33,540 bases of DNA from Dehalococcoidia bacterium. GTDB lineage: Bacteria; Chloroflexota; Dehalococcoidia; Lucifugimonadales; Lucifugimonadaceae. The stretch covers positions 1 through 33,540 of the forward strand of contig JAPYUX010000001.1 in the NCBI GenBank assembly GCA_029940375.1. Direction: 5' to 3'. Shown in pieces: positions 1-8,209 of the stretch (positions within the stretch are counted from its first letter, which is position 1; every line of letters begins with the position of its first letter). The translations under genes were made by a program, and so were the position numbers. Under the pieces are notes generated by a model. It made no database searches, was not told where the DNA came from, and worked only from the letters and a program-made list of their open reading frames with translations.

Positions 1-1096
<1,096 letters not shown>

Positions 1097-1173
1097 GGGC
1101 CCGTAGCTCAGTCGGTTAGAGCGCTACTCTGATAAAGTAGAGGTCGGATGTTCGAGTCATCCCGGGCCCACCA
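1097..1173 (+). tRNA. tRNA-Ile(GAT), CCA encoded
   Basis: A complete cloverleaf can be drawn: acceptor stem GGGCCCG/CGGGCCC, D arm GCTC...GAGC, anticodon stem CTACT/AGTAG around loop CTGATAA with anticodon GAT at 1131-1133, T arm GGATG-TTCGAGT-CATCC, discriminator A and encoded CCA (1171-1173). It is the usual spacer tRNA of bacterial rRNA operons and is probably co-transcribed with 16S. Its 3' half is the attachment core of the element that follows. The present 3' half would have been supplied by the element's attP, leaving the tRNA intact. Confidence 0.98.
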
Positions 1174-1174
1174 T
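1126..1174 (+). repeat. att repeat, tRNA side (attL)
   Basis: The 49 bases run from the third base of the tRNA-Ile anticodon stem through the CCA plus one T. They recur without mismatch at 8738-8786. On the left the repeat is continuous with a functional tRNA, so this end regenerates the gene. Confidence 0.92.
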
Positions 1175-1277
1175 TCTTTTCTTAGTTTGGATTTCCCAAT
1201 TTTCATTTTCTGCTGCTTCTCTGGAATCTTTCTGTTGTACATAATTGTTATACATCTTATGCAAATTTCTGCATTGT

Positions 1278-2600
1278 TTAGTCAAAATAGGTCTCATAGT
1301 ATTCTCTGGAATAATTTGTTTCTACAGGATTATTCTTGAAGTGTTTTATTATATGGTCATAGGTCCCATAAGTTACTGACGGATTCTCATGTCCAACCCA
1401 TGCACATAGAAGTTCTATAGGAGTATCGAGAAATCCAATATGGTATGAAACCCACATATCTCTAAAGTCTGACATTGTTAGATTCTTTCTCCACCCCAAA
1501 TCTGTTTTCATTGGAACCCAATGTCTCCTATAAAAATTGTCATATCCCATAGGAGTACCAAAAGCTGTTTTAGTTATTAGTCCTTGTCTGTCTCTCATGT
1601 CATTAGAAACTATCATCAATCTTTCAGCAACTCTTTTTGGCATTGGAATTTGTCTCATACCGGCTACTGACTTAGGAGGTTCAATAACTACAGACTGATT
1701 TGTTAGGTGCTCATAAGCAGTATCCTTTAGCATTTTTTTATCCACATCAAAAACTTCATTTTCACAAGTAATGATTCTATTTTCTAAATCCATATCTTCT
1801 CTAGAATAAGCTAGTGCTTCTGCAGGTCTATTTCCACATAAAATCATTGTTAGAATTGGAATAGAATATCTTCCATTTTGATACTCGCAAACATCATCAA
1901 CTATCTGCTTCATCTCCTCAATATCAAATTCAATTCTCTTTTTATGTATCCTGTTATTTAGCTTGAACCTTTTCTCTTTCTTTCTCTGACCTTTTAGGAT
2001 GTTGGATGGTATTGGATTGTCATCTATCAACTCCCATTCTATTGCATACTGAAATAATGGATTCAGCACTTGGTGAATACTCAACTGCTTAGAAGCGGCA
2101 AAAGGTTGATAGAATTTTCTAATTATTACAGGACTATCAACTAATTCTGATAGCTTATATTTTCCTAAACCTTTATGAATATCACCTAGATAATATCTTT
2201 TCTTTTTTACAATTGTGCCGGGTGCTTGGTCCTCTTGTTCTTGTTTATTATTTAGCCAATGTTTTACGAGTCCATCAATAGTCATATTCTGTATGTTTTG
2301 AATCTCTTCTTTTGACTTGATTTCTTGCAGCTTCAAATCGTCCAGAAAAGCTTTTTCTTTCTGGGCAAATTCTTCTTTAGAATCTGCTTGAATTTTTTTT
2401 CTATTACCATTCGGATTTTTATAAAGAGCACCATTAGGATAATGAACTGTACCATTAAAATAATCTCTTCTAGTGATGGAGCCATCACAATATCTCATTG
2501 TGTCTGTGTGCCATCCTTTACCTTTTCTATCATTTCTCGGATTGGTTCTTTCCACTAAGCATCTGCTATTGCACTTACATTTAGAGTTGCTCGCAACCAT
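1278..2600 (-). CDS. Tyrosine recombinase/integrase of the tRNA-Ile element
   Basis: This is a phage-type site-specific recombinase that should cut and rejoin the 49-bp att core. Numbering from an upstream in-frame ATG at 2618, a Cys-rich and basic N-terminus (CKC...C, residues 14-20) and a putative arm-binding region come first. A core-binding region follows (about 112-200), then the catalytic domain. Catalytic residues are Arg264 in GNRPAEAL, Arg386 in SDFRD, His410 in WVGHENPS and nucleophile Tyr420 in GTYDH. The first His of the HxxR box is Ser383, an unusual substitution. I prefer the ATG at 2600 because AAAGGTG precedes it by 5 bases, while the ATG at 2618 has no ribosome site. It lies 104 bp from the tRNA and overlaps a short Cys-rich ORF at its 5' end. 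Confidence 0.93.
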   Translation of the reverse strand: MVASNSKCKCNSRCLVERTNPRNDRKGKGWHTDTMRYCDGSITRRDYFNGTVHYPNGALYKNPNGNRKKIQADSKEEFAQKEKAFLDDLKLQEIKSKEEIQNIQNMTIDGLVKHWLNNKQEQEDQAPGTIVKKKRYYLGDIHKGLGKYKLSELVDSPVIIRKFYQPFAASKQLSIHQVLNPLFQYAIEWELIDDNPIPSNILKGQRKKEKRFKLNNRIHKKRIEFDIEEMKQIVDDVCEYQNGRYSIPILTMILCGNRPAEALAYSREDMDLENRIITCENEVFDVDKKMLKDTAYEHLTNQSVVIEPPKSVAGMRQIPMPKRVAERLMIVSNDMRDRQGLITKTAFGTPMGYDNFYRRHWVPMKTDLGWRKNLTMSDFRDMWVSYHIGFLDTPIELLCAWVGHENPSVTYGTYDHIIKHFKNNPVETNYSREYYETYFD

Positions 2601-2670
2601 ATGGACACCTTTCATCATCTAATTCATTTAGACATTCTGTACATGTATTCAATAATTCGTATGTAACCAT
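2581..2670 (-). CDS. Cys-rich 29-residue leader ORF overlapping the integrase start
   Basis: A 29-codon frame starts with ATG at 2670, preceded by a strong ribosome site (AAAAAGGA, 3 bases before the ATG). It encodes a CTEC...CPYGC arrangement (Cys10, 13, 22, 26: CxxC-x8-CxxxC), typical of a small zinc knuckle. It ends at 2581, overlapping the integrase start in another frame. The integrase frame is +1 relative to this one. It could be a translationally coupled leader, a separate micro-protein, or the N-terminus of the integrase joined by a frameshift (programmed or a sequence error). It is too short to identify by family. Confidence 0.45.
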   Translation of the reverse strand: MVTYELLNTCTECLNELDDERCPYGCEQL

Positions 2671-3052
2671 AATTCCTTTTTGTCCTGTTACTTATATTAT
2701 ATACTAAATGGTGACAAAATGTTTAACAGTCCTGTGCAAATATAAACTAAAAAGGTTATTTTTTATCAGTATAAAAAGGTGCCATGGTCCTGCGTGGGTG
2801 GTGTATTGGTATCACTTTTCTTTTCAAAGGGCCTTAAAACGGCTTCTAGGCACCTAAAAAGGTTACTTAATGGGGTGATTGTCCCGCATACTTACGGGCT
2901 CCCGGGAAATAAAAAATTTGAATAATGAGTCTGAAAATAATTGAGGGTAGCGCTTCGTTTAGAAGACTCTCTTTACTATACAAATACATCTCAAAATAAA
3001 GAAAGTTCAGAAAAGATTATGGAGTGTAACGAACCGGTGTTTTGTAAAACAA
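2671..3052. other. Structured intergenic region upstream of the integrase
   Basis: No credible long gene is seen. A GC-enriched core contains a 7-bp inverted pair AGGTGCC (2777-2783) / GGCACCT (2849-2855) enclosing a tRNA-sized, D-arm-like stretch (GGTGTATTGGTATCAC). CTAAAAAGGTTA is repeated at 2747-2758 and 2854-2865. A CCCG/CGGG hairpin lies at 2883-2898, and a copy of GAATAATGAGTCTGA at 2920-2934. The region should hold the integrase promoter and may hold recombinase or accessory-protein sites. Confidence 0.4.
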
Positions 3053-4105
3053 CTAGGCTAAATACAATAAGAATAGATAGCCGGAAGCCATTGAACCAAC
3101 CGCTGCAATAATCAGATAGAGTGCAACAAGTCGAGCTTTTGCAAGTGAATAAATTGCAATCACTGCTGGAATACTTGTAACACTACCTGCCAGCATAAAA
3201 GTCAATCCAACTGCGGGAGACATACCCAACTCTATTAAACCACTTATAAGAGGAATTGCAGCGTAGCCGTTTAGATAAGCTGGAATGCCTAAGATAACTG
3301 CAAGAGGGAGAGCATAAATATTTTCCGAACCTAGCCAGCTAACTATTAAATCGCTAGGCACATAAACAAGTAATAAACTTTCAAGTAAAAAAGAGAACGT
3401 GAGCCAACGTGTTAGAAAAATAGCTATTGACAACGTTTCATTGACGAATGTCTGGCGTCCTTTGGAATTCTGCCAAAACTTGTATAAAATTACGGTTTTA
3501 TCTTCGCTGGAACACAAGGTGGAGCAGCTGGGTTTAGCGATGTTTTTCAAAGCATCATTAAGATAACCAGCTTTGCTAAGAAGTAAACCACTGCAACCTG
3601 CTAGTAAGCCCATTGCAACTGCTGATAGAGTTTTTATAAAGGCAAACTCAACACCCAGCTCAGCCGTAGTTAAGATAAACATTTCTGGGTCCATAATTGG
3701 TGAAGCTATACAAAAAGCCAGCACTGGTGCGATAGGGACGCCTGCTGCTAAAAGACCTGCCACAAGTGGAATCACCCCACAAGAACAAAAAGGTGATAAT
3801 GCACCAAAAACAGAAGCTACTGTAATTGCCTTAATTGGGTTACCTTGAAAAGTACTGGCAACAATTTGGTCAGCACCGCTTGCTTTTAGATACGCAGCCA
3901 CTACCACCGATAGAATAACAAAAGGCGAAATACGGATCAAAGCACTAAGCGTTGAAAAAAAACTATCAATTGCCTGCGAAGGTGATATGAAACCCAGAGT
4001 TATTATAATTGCTAAAGATATACCTACTGGAAAACCTAGAAATGAAACTACTTTATTGACGAAAAGAATAGAATGTTTTTGACTTGTTTCAATAACCACT
4101 TTCAT
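3053..4105 (-). CDS. DUF318/ArsP-type membrane permease, probable metal or metalloid efflux
   Basis: A 350-residue polytopic membrane protein with about eight to ten hydrophobic segments. The signature CSCG at residues 107-110 (in PFCSCGVIPLVAG) and the following ASPIMDPEM segment place it in the permease superfamily of ArsP, YraQ and SO_0444. Members export methylated arsenicals or Cu/Zn. A cytoplasmic loop carries a further Cys pair (C194 and C198, in CSTLCSS), a possible metal ligand. The start overlaps the end of the upstream regulator by 17 bp, implying translational coupling and co-regulation. Membrane location and efflux are known for the family; the actual substrate (trivalent organoarsenic, Cu or Zn) cannot be read from sequence. 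Confidence 0.85.
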   Translation of the reverse strand: MKVVIETSQKHSILFVNKVVSFLGFPVGISLAIIITLGFISPSQAIDSFFSTLSALIRISPFVILSVVVAAYLKASGADQIVASTFQGNPIKAITVASVFGALSPFCSCGVIPLVAGLLAAGVPIAPVLAFCIASPIMDPEMFILTTAELGVEFAFIKTLSAVAMGLLAGCSGLLLSKAGYLNDALKNIAKPSCSTLCSSEDKTVILYKFWQNSKGRQTFVNETLSIAIFLTRWLTFSFLLESLLLVYVPSDLIVSWLGSENIYALPLAVILGIPAYLNGYAAIPLISGLIELGMSPAVGLTFMLAGSVTSIPAVIAIYSLAKARLVALYLIIAAVGSMASGYLFLLYLA

Positions 4106-4391
4106 TACTTTCTGAGCAACATTCAGAAGTCAATAGGTCAATTGCTGAATCTAATCTTTTAAAATTTACAGAGCAATAAACCTCTCTACCATTTTTTGTT
4201 TGAACAATTAATCCTGCATCCACTAATCTATTAAGATGAAAAAATAATGTTGATGGAGCGATAGATAATTGTTTACCGACTTCTCCAATAATAATTCCCG
4301 AACTGTCATATTTCATAATCAATTTATATATAGAAAGTCTAGTTTTATGACCTAGTTCGGCTAATATTTTTACTAAATTAGTTTCATTCAT
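4089..4391 (-). CDS. ArsR/SmtB-family winged-helix repressor
   Basis: This 100-residue protein matches the usual length of ArsR-family repressors. The recognition helix is around SIAPSTLFFHLNRL (43-56), followed by the beta-wing LIVQTKNGREVYCSV. The classic alpha-3 metal box ELCVC is absent. Cysteines instead occur at C73 and as a C-terminal pair C91-C92, so an effector site different from E. coli ArsR is likely. It overlaps the permease gene and is read first, the normal arrangement of an autoregulated efflux operon. A palindrome at 4419-4444 and a -10 box nine bases before the ATG suggest repression of a leaderless transcript. Confidence 0.9.
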   Translation of the reverse strand: MNETNLVKILAELGHKTRLSIYKLIMKYDSSGIIIGEVGKQLSIAPSTLFFHLNRLVDAGLIVQTKNGREVYCSVNFKRLDSAIDLLTSECCSESNESGY

Positions 4392-4399
4392 ATGAATTG

Positions 4400-4428
4400 A
4401 TTATACAGCAAAAAAAACTATATATCTA
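4400..4428 (-). promoter_or_regulatory. Putative leaderless promoter of the arsR-permease operon
   Basis: Read on the minus strand, a perfect -10 TATAAT lies at 4405-4400, only 8 bases before the ATG at 4391. No Shine-Dalgarno is present. The -35 position, at 17-bp spacing, reads TAGATA (4428-4423), a weak box inside the palindrome. Transcription should start at or next to the ATG, giving a leaderless mRNA. Confidence 0.5.
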
Positions 4429-4444
4429 GAAATATAGATATATA
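4419..4444. promoter_or_regulatory. Palindromic operator candidate for the ArsR-family repressor
   Basis: Perfect 10-bp arms TATATATCTA (4419-4428) and TAGATATATA (4435-4444) are separated by GAAATA. AT-rich imperfect palindromes of this size are typical ArsR/SmtB operators. This one covers the predicted -35 of arsR, where bound repressor would block RNA polymerase. Confidence 0.6.
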
Positions 4445-4455
4445 ATGAAAAATAT

Positions 4456-4483
4456 GAATAATGAGTCTGATTCATTCATAATT
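4456..4483. repeat. GAATAAT(G/T)AGTCTGA repeat, copy 2
   Basis: This 28-base imperfect palindrome begins GAATAATGAGTCTGATTC. It matches 26 of 28 bases at 8921-8948, outside the element, and its first 15 bases recur at 2920-2934. It lies between two divergent promoters here. Function is unknown. Confidence 0.4.
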
Positions 4484-4494
4484 TCTATGTAACC

Positions 4495-4523
4495 TTGACT
4501 TCTCTTTTATTATTATTCATAAT
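4495..4523 (+). promoter_or_regulatory. Sigma70-type promoter for the XRE/ABC operon
   Basis: A -35 TTGACT (4495-4500) and -10 CATAAT (4518-4523) are 17 bp apart. The first gene begins 43 bases further on, after a strong Shine-Dalgarno (GGAGGGA). Confidence 0.6.
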
Positions 4524-4565
4524 GAGTAGTATAGGTTACATTATATTATTGACGGAGGGATAAAA

Positions 4566-4964
4566 ATGCTATTGATACCTGTGATACTTTTTCTTTGTGG
4601 CTCGGCTCAAATGGTTATTGGGGTAGGATACTTTCTTGATTACGCCCCCATAATTATGGTTAGTGGACTTGGGCTCTTGGCCACCATTAGCACCTTTGCT
4701 ATTCTTGGCATTCTTTATTTCAAAAGTAAAAACCCCGGGGAAGTAATTGATGAACGCTTTCGCATGCGATGGCACTCTATTTTGCCATTAGGTTTTGGAA
4801 TAACTAGTATAGGAATTTCCCTTTTAATTAGTTCAGTTTTCTATAATGTCGAGACTGTTAAAGATATCGATGTCCTGATTTACGATATTATAGGAATCCT
4901 ATTTGTTGGATGGGGAACACCTTTGATTCTGTTTTCATTGAAAGAATTTAGAGAGAAACCTTAA
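4566..4964 (+). CDS. Small four-TM membrane protein, DUF2178-like
   Basis: A 132-residue protein with four hydrophobic segments (about 2-20, 28-52, 71-92, 103-124). The central cytoplasmic motif VIDERFRMR (60-68) resembles the DER signature of DUF2178-type proteins, which often accompany an XRE regulator. The start has a very strong Shine-Dalgarno (GGAGGGATAAAA-ATG). The next gene begins one base after its stop, so the two are surely co-translated. It probably works with the regulator and the downstream ABC transporter, perhaps as a membrane sensor. The DUF assignment is from memory of the motif and is uncertain; no biochemical role is known to me. Confidence 0.8.
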   Translation: MLLIPVILFLCGSAQMVIGVGYFLDYAPIIMVSGLGLLATISTFAILGILYFKSKNPGEVIDERFRMRWHSILPLGFGITSIGISLLISSVFYNVETVKDIDVLIYDIIGILFVGWGTPLILFSLKEFREKP

Positions 4965-4965
4965 C

Positions 4966-5178
4966 TTGGGAAAGAACCACAAAGAATTAAACAATAAATT
5001 AGAAGAGTTCCGAAAAAGGGCATCTCTTACCCAATCAGAGCTTGCTGAAAAAGTTGGAGTTTCTAGAAAGAGTATAAATTCGATTGAAAATGGAGTTTAC
5101 ATTCCTACTACAGTACTATCACTAAAATTATCAAAGGGATTGAATCGCTCTGTTGATGACTTATTTCAATTGACTTAG
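4966..5178 (+). CDS. XRE-family HTH transcriptional regulator
   Basis: A compact 70-residue Cro/CI-type DNA-binding protein. The five-helix HTH runs from about residue 9 to 66, with scaffold SLTQSELAEKVGVSRKSINS (20-39) followed by IENGVYIP. It has no effector domain. It starts with TTG one base after the preceding stop and has only a weak ribosome site (GAGAGA), so translational coupling is likely. Such one-domain regulators commonly control their own operon with an adjacent ABC exporter. Targets here are inferred, not shown. Confidence 0.9.
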   Translation: MGKNHKELNNKLEEFRKRASLTQSELAEKVGVSRKSINSIENGVYIPTTVLSLKLSKGLNRSVDDLFQLT

Positions 5179-5204
5179 ACATTAGAAAATATGGAATTAT
5201 AAAT

Positions 5205-5900
5205 ATGGAAAATATATTAGAAATATCAAATCTCACAAAAAAGTATGACAAAGTTGTCGCAGTGGATGGATTTAACGTAAAGCTTAAACAAGGTACTGTT
5301 CATGGATTGGTTGGTCCAAACGGTGCTGGTAAAAGTACCATGCTTTCAATAATTGCAGGCTTACGAAGAAAAACATCTGGCTCAATAAATTTTGGTGTGG
5401 CCCAAAAAGAAATTATGTTAATGCCTGATACACCAGATTTTTTTGGTTTTCTAACTGCTCGTCAAGTCGTTGATTTAGCACGCTCTCCTTTTTTACAGAA
5501 TATTCCTGAGGAACAGGTTGAAAAAATAATAGATATAGTCGGATTATCCAACTCAATAGATTTGAAAGTTAAAGGTTTTTCAAGAGGAATGAAGCAACGG
5601 CTTGGTTTAGCTACCACAATTATTAGTCAACCTAAACTTATTTTATTAGATGAACCTTGTTCTGCTCTTGACCCAATTGGGAGGCATGATGTATTGGAAA
5701 TTGTGTCCGAACTAAAGAAAAATTCTACAGTACTTTTTTCAACTCATATATTGAGCGATGTAGAGACTGTATGTGATTCTGTTACAGTAGTCGACCATGG
5801 GAAAACTTTATATGAAGGTAGTGTTTCAGGCATTTCTGATGGCAAGAAATCTTTTGAAGATGCTGTAATAGAACTATTAAGGCCAAAAAAGGAGTTATGA
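5205..5900 (+). CDS. ABC transporter ATP-binding protein
   Basis: A 231-residue nucleotide-binding subunit of an ABC-2-type exporter. Walker A is GPNGAGKST (37-45), the signature FSRGMKQR lies at 125-132, Walker B LILLDE at 145-150 with the D-loop SALD, and the H-loop His is H181. The usual Q-loop glutamine region reads MLMPDTPDFFG and lacks an obvious Gln. It should energise the membrane subunit that starts one base after its stop. The operon (membrane protein, XRE, ATPase, permease) resembles the regulated exporters used for peptide or drug efflux. No dedicated toxin or peptide precursor is visible nearby. Confidence 0.95.
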   Translation: MENILEISNLTKKYDKVVAVDGFNVKLKQGTVHGLVGPNGAGKSTMLSIIAGLRRKTSGSINFGVAQKEIMLMPDTPDFFGFLTARQVVDLARSPFLQNIPEEQVEKIIDIVGLSNSIDLKVKGFSRGMKQRLGLATTIISQPKLILLDEPCSALDPIGRHDVLEIVSELKKNSTVLFSTHILSDVETVCDSVTVVDHGKTLYEGSVSGISDGKKSFEDAVIELLRPKKEL

Positions 5901-5901
5901 T

Positions 5902-6750
5902 ATGAATTTGTGGAAGGTAGAGTTAATATTATTATTTAGGAGTTGGCGTGGATGGAGTTTGGTAACTCTATATTTACTAGCATCTATAATGTCTTTAATT
6001 ACAGGCTATTTTTTAGACAAAGCTGATGCATTAGCACAACTTCCTTATGCTGATGTTATAGAGCTATATATGTCGTTTGTTTTTCCAGCATACATTTTGT
6101 TTATTGGACTTGTGGTTTCAAGTATGTCTTTTGATTCAAATCAGAACCTTTCTATATTTTTACGTATGAGGTTCTCTTTTAAAAAAATACTACTTACTAA
6201 ACTAGTTATTTATGTTCTACTTAGCGAAATTTTATTTCTTATAACTTTTGGAATAACCTTTGTCTTGTCTATGATAATGTTTGATACCTCAGACGCCATT
6301 TCAGGTAAATGGTTTTTAATTGGTTTCTTATTTAATATATTTGGCTCGATTTTTTGGATATGCCTTATTACTTTTACATCGGCTGCATTTAAAAGTACCG
6401 TTGCCTCTTTACTTCTTACTTTAGCTTTAGTAATCGGCTTTCCTATATTAGTTGGTATTGCCACACCACTTGAATTGGCAGCTAGAGGACTTTTAGAAAC
6501 TCCTCAAAATGAAGGGAATAATGTTTCCTATGTAGCAAAAATTAACAATTGGTGGCCAACTAATACTTCAGATACTACTAGTTTCTTGACAGTAACAAAT
6601 TCTGAAATAGCTGCAGATACCATCAATGCTAATTTTCAAGATACTGAGCTAGACCCTTGGTTTAGATTAAAACCACTTATTGTTTCTTTGTTTGTGGGAC
6701 CATTGTTATGGTTGTATGCATGGAGAACATATTCAAGAAGAGAAATATAA
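5902..6750 (+). CDS. ABC-2-type membrane permease
   Basis: A 282-residue integral membrane protein with about six transmembrane segments and a large loop between the last two (about 198-255, rich in Asn and Thr). This is the pattern of ABC-2 membrane subunits. It follows the ATPase by one base and has its own ribosome site (AAGGAGTTATGAT-ATG). With the ATPase it would form a homodimeric or heterotetrameric exporter in the cytoplasmic membrane. The substrate is unknown. It is the last gene of the operon; only a weak T-rich stretch follows (6766-6778). Confidence 0.85.
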   Translation: MNLWKVELILLFRSWRGWSLVTLYLLASIMSLITGYFLDKADALAQLPYADVIELYMSFVFPAYILFIGLVVSSMSFDSNQNLSIFLRMRFSFKKILLTKLVIYVLLSEILFLITFGITFVLSMIMFDTSDAISGKWFLIGFLFNIFGSIFWICLITFTSAAFKSTVASLLLTLALVIGFPILVGIATPLELAARGLLETPQNEGNNVSYVAKINNWWPTNTSDTTSFLTVTNSEIAADTINANFQDTELDPWFRLKPLIVSLFVGPLLWLYAWRTYSRREI

Positions 6751-7072
6751 ATAATTGAAATTTTCAGAATTTTTTTTTAACTAAGAATTACCCTATGTTA
6801 GCTAAACTCATATGTTTTCTATAGAACCGGGGTTGTTATTTTGGGCGGCTAAAAAAGAAGTGTCCTAGCATAATAAGTTTTAATATTAGTTATTTCTTAT
6901 ACTTATTAAAATATCAGTTACTAAAGTAACTAACATGGTAAAGTTTTGGGATGCTATTTGAGTTTGAAATCTTTATAAATTGCCTTGTTATACATGAACG
7001 CATTTTAAATAAGTAACGGACCTAAAAGACACGTCCCTATTGAAGCTATTTTTATCTTCCAATTGTTATACA
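6751..7072. other. Convergent intergenic region inside the element
   Basis: This 322-base stretch separates the rightward ABC operon from the leftward three-gene operon. No gene is evident. It holds a GTTACT-AA-AGTAAC hairpin (6917-6930) and two copies of TTGTTATACAT (6985-6995 and 7063-7073), the second overlapping the downstream stop codon. No convincing intrinsic terminator is seen. Confidence 0.4.
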
Positions 7073-7783
7073 TTATTGGAATAAATCAGCTAGTTTTGGG
7101 AATGTCCCATCATTTTGTTTGGCTCTTGATTCTGCTGCAGTTTGACTGTTAGCTATTATCCCTTTTACTAAATCTTCATATGGTACTTGCTCAATCTTAT
7201 AATTATAAGCAATACCAACAACTCTTTCGGTCGGGTATTGGTCTCTTTCTCTACTCATATAACCTAGCTTCACCATAGTGCCCAGAGCATTGTCCAGAAC
7301 TACGCTAAAAGGTAGATTAAAGAAGTGCATATTGCTTCGAGGTGATAGTTTCTCTTCGGTAACTTTTGGTAATGATGCATTTTCATCTATGATTGCTACA
7401 ACTCTTTTTTTCCCTATGAATTTAGATTTCATAAACCAATGTTCGTTATATATTTCTTCAAATATCCATTCTTTTATATGTGAACTAGGGAATTGAATAT
7501 TATAAAGGTTATTACCTTGTGGATTCCCATCTCTATCCATTCTTTCACCATACTTTATCCAACAATTGATTATTGAAGCATAGATGAACATATAGGGCGG
7601 CTTGAATTTGGTTGGCTTTTTAGTAAAGTCCTCTGTCTCTCCTAGAACTATTCTATCTAAGCTTTTTGACATGGGTCCATTCATGTTCTTTAGATGTTTA
7701 TATAGCTTGTCAGATATCCTTATTTGAGGTGACATCCTGTAACCAATCTTTCTCTTGTCCTGTGTGTCTATAGTGTTAATCAT
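7073..7783 (-). CDS. Unrecognised element protein with ribbon-helix-helix-like N-terminus
   Basis: A soluble 236-residue protein that I cannot place in a family. Residues 17-46 read MSPQIRISDKLYKHLKNM followed by SKSLDRIVL. This strand-helix-helix pattern resembles ribbon-helix-helix DNA-binding domains of plasmid partition or antitoxin proteins. The remainder is mixed alpha/beta with many aromatics and could be a winged-helix or replication-type domain. The start is well supported by AAAGGAG ten bases upstream of the ATG. It is the last gene of a leftward operon that begins near attR, which suggests a role in element maintenance, excision or control. That role is inference only. Confidence 0.75.
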   Translation of the reverse strand: MINTIDTQDKRKIGYRMSPQIRISDKLYKHLKNMNGPMSKSLDRIVLGETEDFTKKPTKFKPPYMFIYASIINCWIKYGERMDRDGNPQGNNLYNIQFPSSHIKEWIFEEIYNEHWFMKSKFIGKKRVVAIIDENASLPKVTEEKLSPRSNMHFFNLPFSVVLDNALGTMVKLGYMSRERDQYPTERVVGIAYNYKIEQVPYEDLVKGIIANSQTAAESRAKQNDGTFPKLADLFQ

Positions 7784-7811
7784 ATACTAAAATCTCCTTT
7801 AGATTTAATGT

Positions 7812-8201
7812 TTATTTATAATAGTTGTTATTAAGTTTATGTTCAAAATAACATCCTCTTGAACAGTAGATATTCTTATCTCCTCTATTCCTTTTTTGTT
7901 TAAGCTGGGCTCTTTTCATATGCCAATCTTCCTTACAATTTCTGCACCTGACATGGAAGTAATAGTAGTTACGATTACAATCTCCTAAACATACTTTTCT
8001 AGTCCCCCAATTTTTACAAATAACACATTGGATTTTATTCTTGGTGCTAGGGAATCTTATTCTGCTTGTGTTGATATTGTTAGCTTTTAGAACTTGATGG
8101 ATGTATGGTGCAGTAACATCATATCTATCTGCTATTTGCTGAAGAGTATCGAATCTATATTCATTCCTAGCTGATATTATTTTCTCTACCTTAGTTACCA
8201 T
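7812..8201 (-). CDS. HTH and zinc-ribbon protein, unknown function
   Basis: A basic 129-residue protein. An HTH-like segment occupies residues 19-42 (LQQIADRYDVTAPYIHQVLK). Four cysteine pairs follow: C59-C62, C71-C75, C86-C89 and C113-C117, alternating CxxC and CxxxC, enough to bind two zinc ions. The last pair (YCSRGCYFEHK) resembles zinc knuckles found beside HNH nucleases, but no HNH catalytic motif is seen. It is probably a sequence-specific DNA-binding protein of the element. It sits eight bases after the upstream gene, separated by an AAAT microsatellite with no Shine-Dalgarno, so translation probably depends on coupling. No known family is recognised. Confidence 0.75.
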   Translation of the reverse strand: MVTKVEKIISARNEYRFDTLQQIADRYDVTAPYIHQVLKANNINTSRIRFPSTKNKIQCVICKNWGTRKVCLGDCNRNYYYFHVRCRNCKEDWHMKRAQLKQKRNRGDKNIYCSRGCYFEHKLNNNYYK

Positions 8202-8209
8202 TTATTTAT

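Noticed and set aside
1148-1339. Hydrophobic 63-codon plus-strand frame
   Set aside because: It starts inside tRNA-Ile and runs antisense into the integrase 3' end.
2777-2855. A functional tRNA gene
   Set aside because: No T-arm consensus, and the anticodon arm has several G-T pairs and an atypical loop; kept only as a tRNA-like block.
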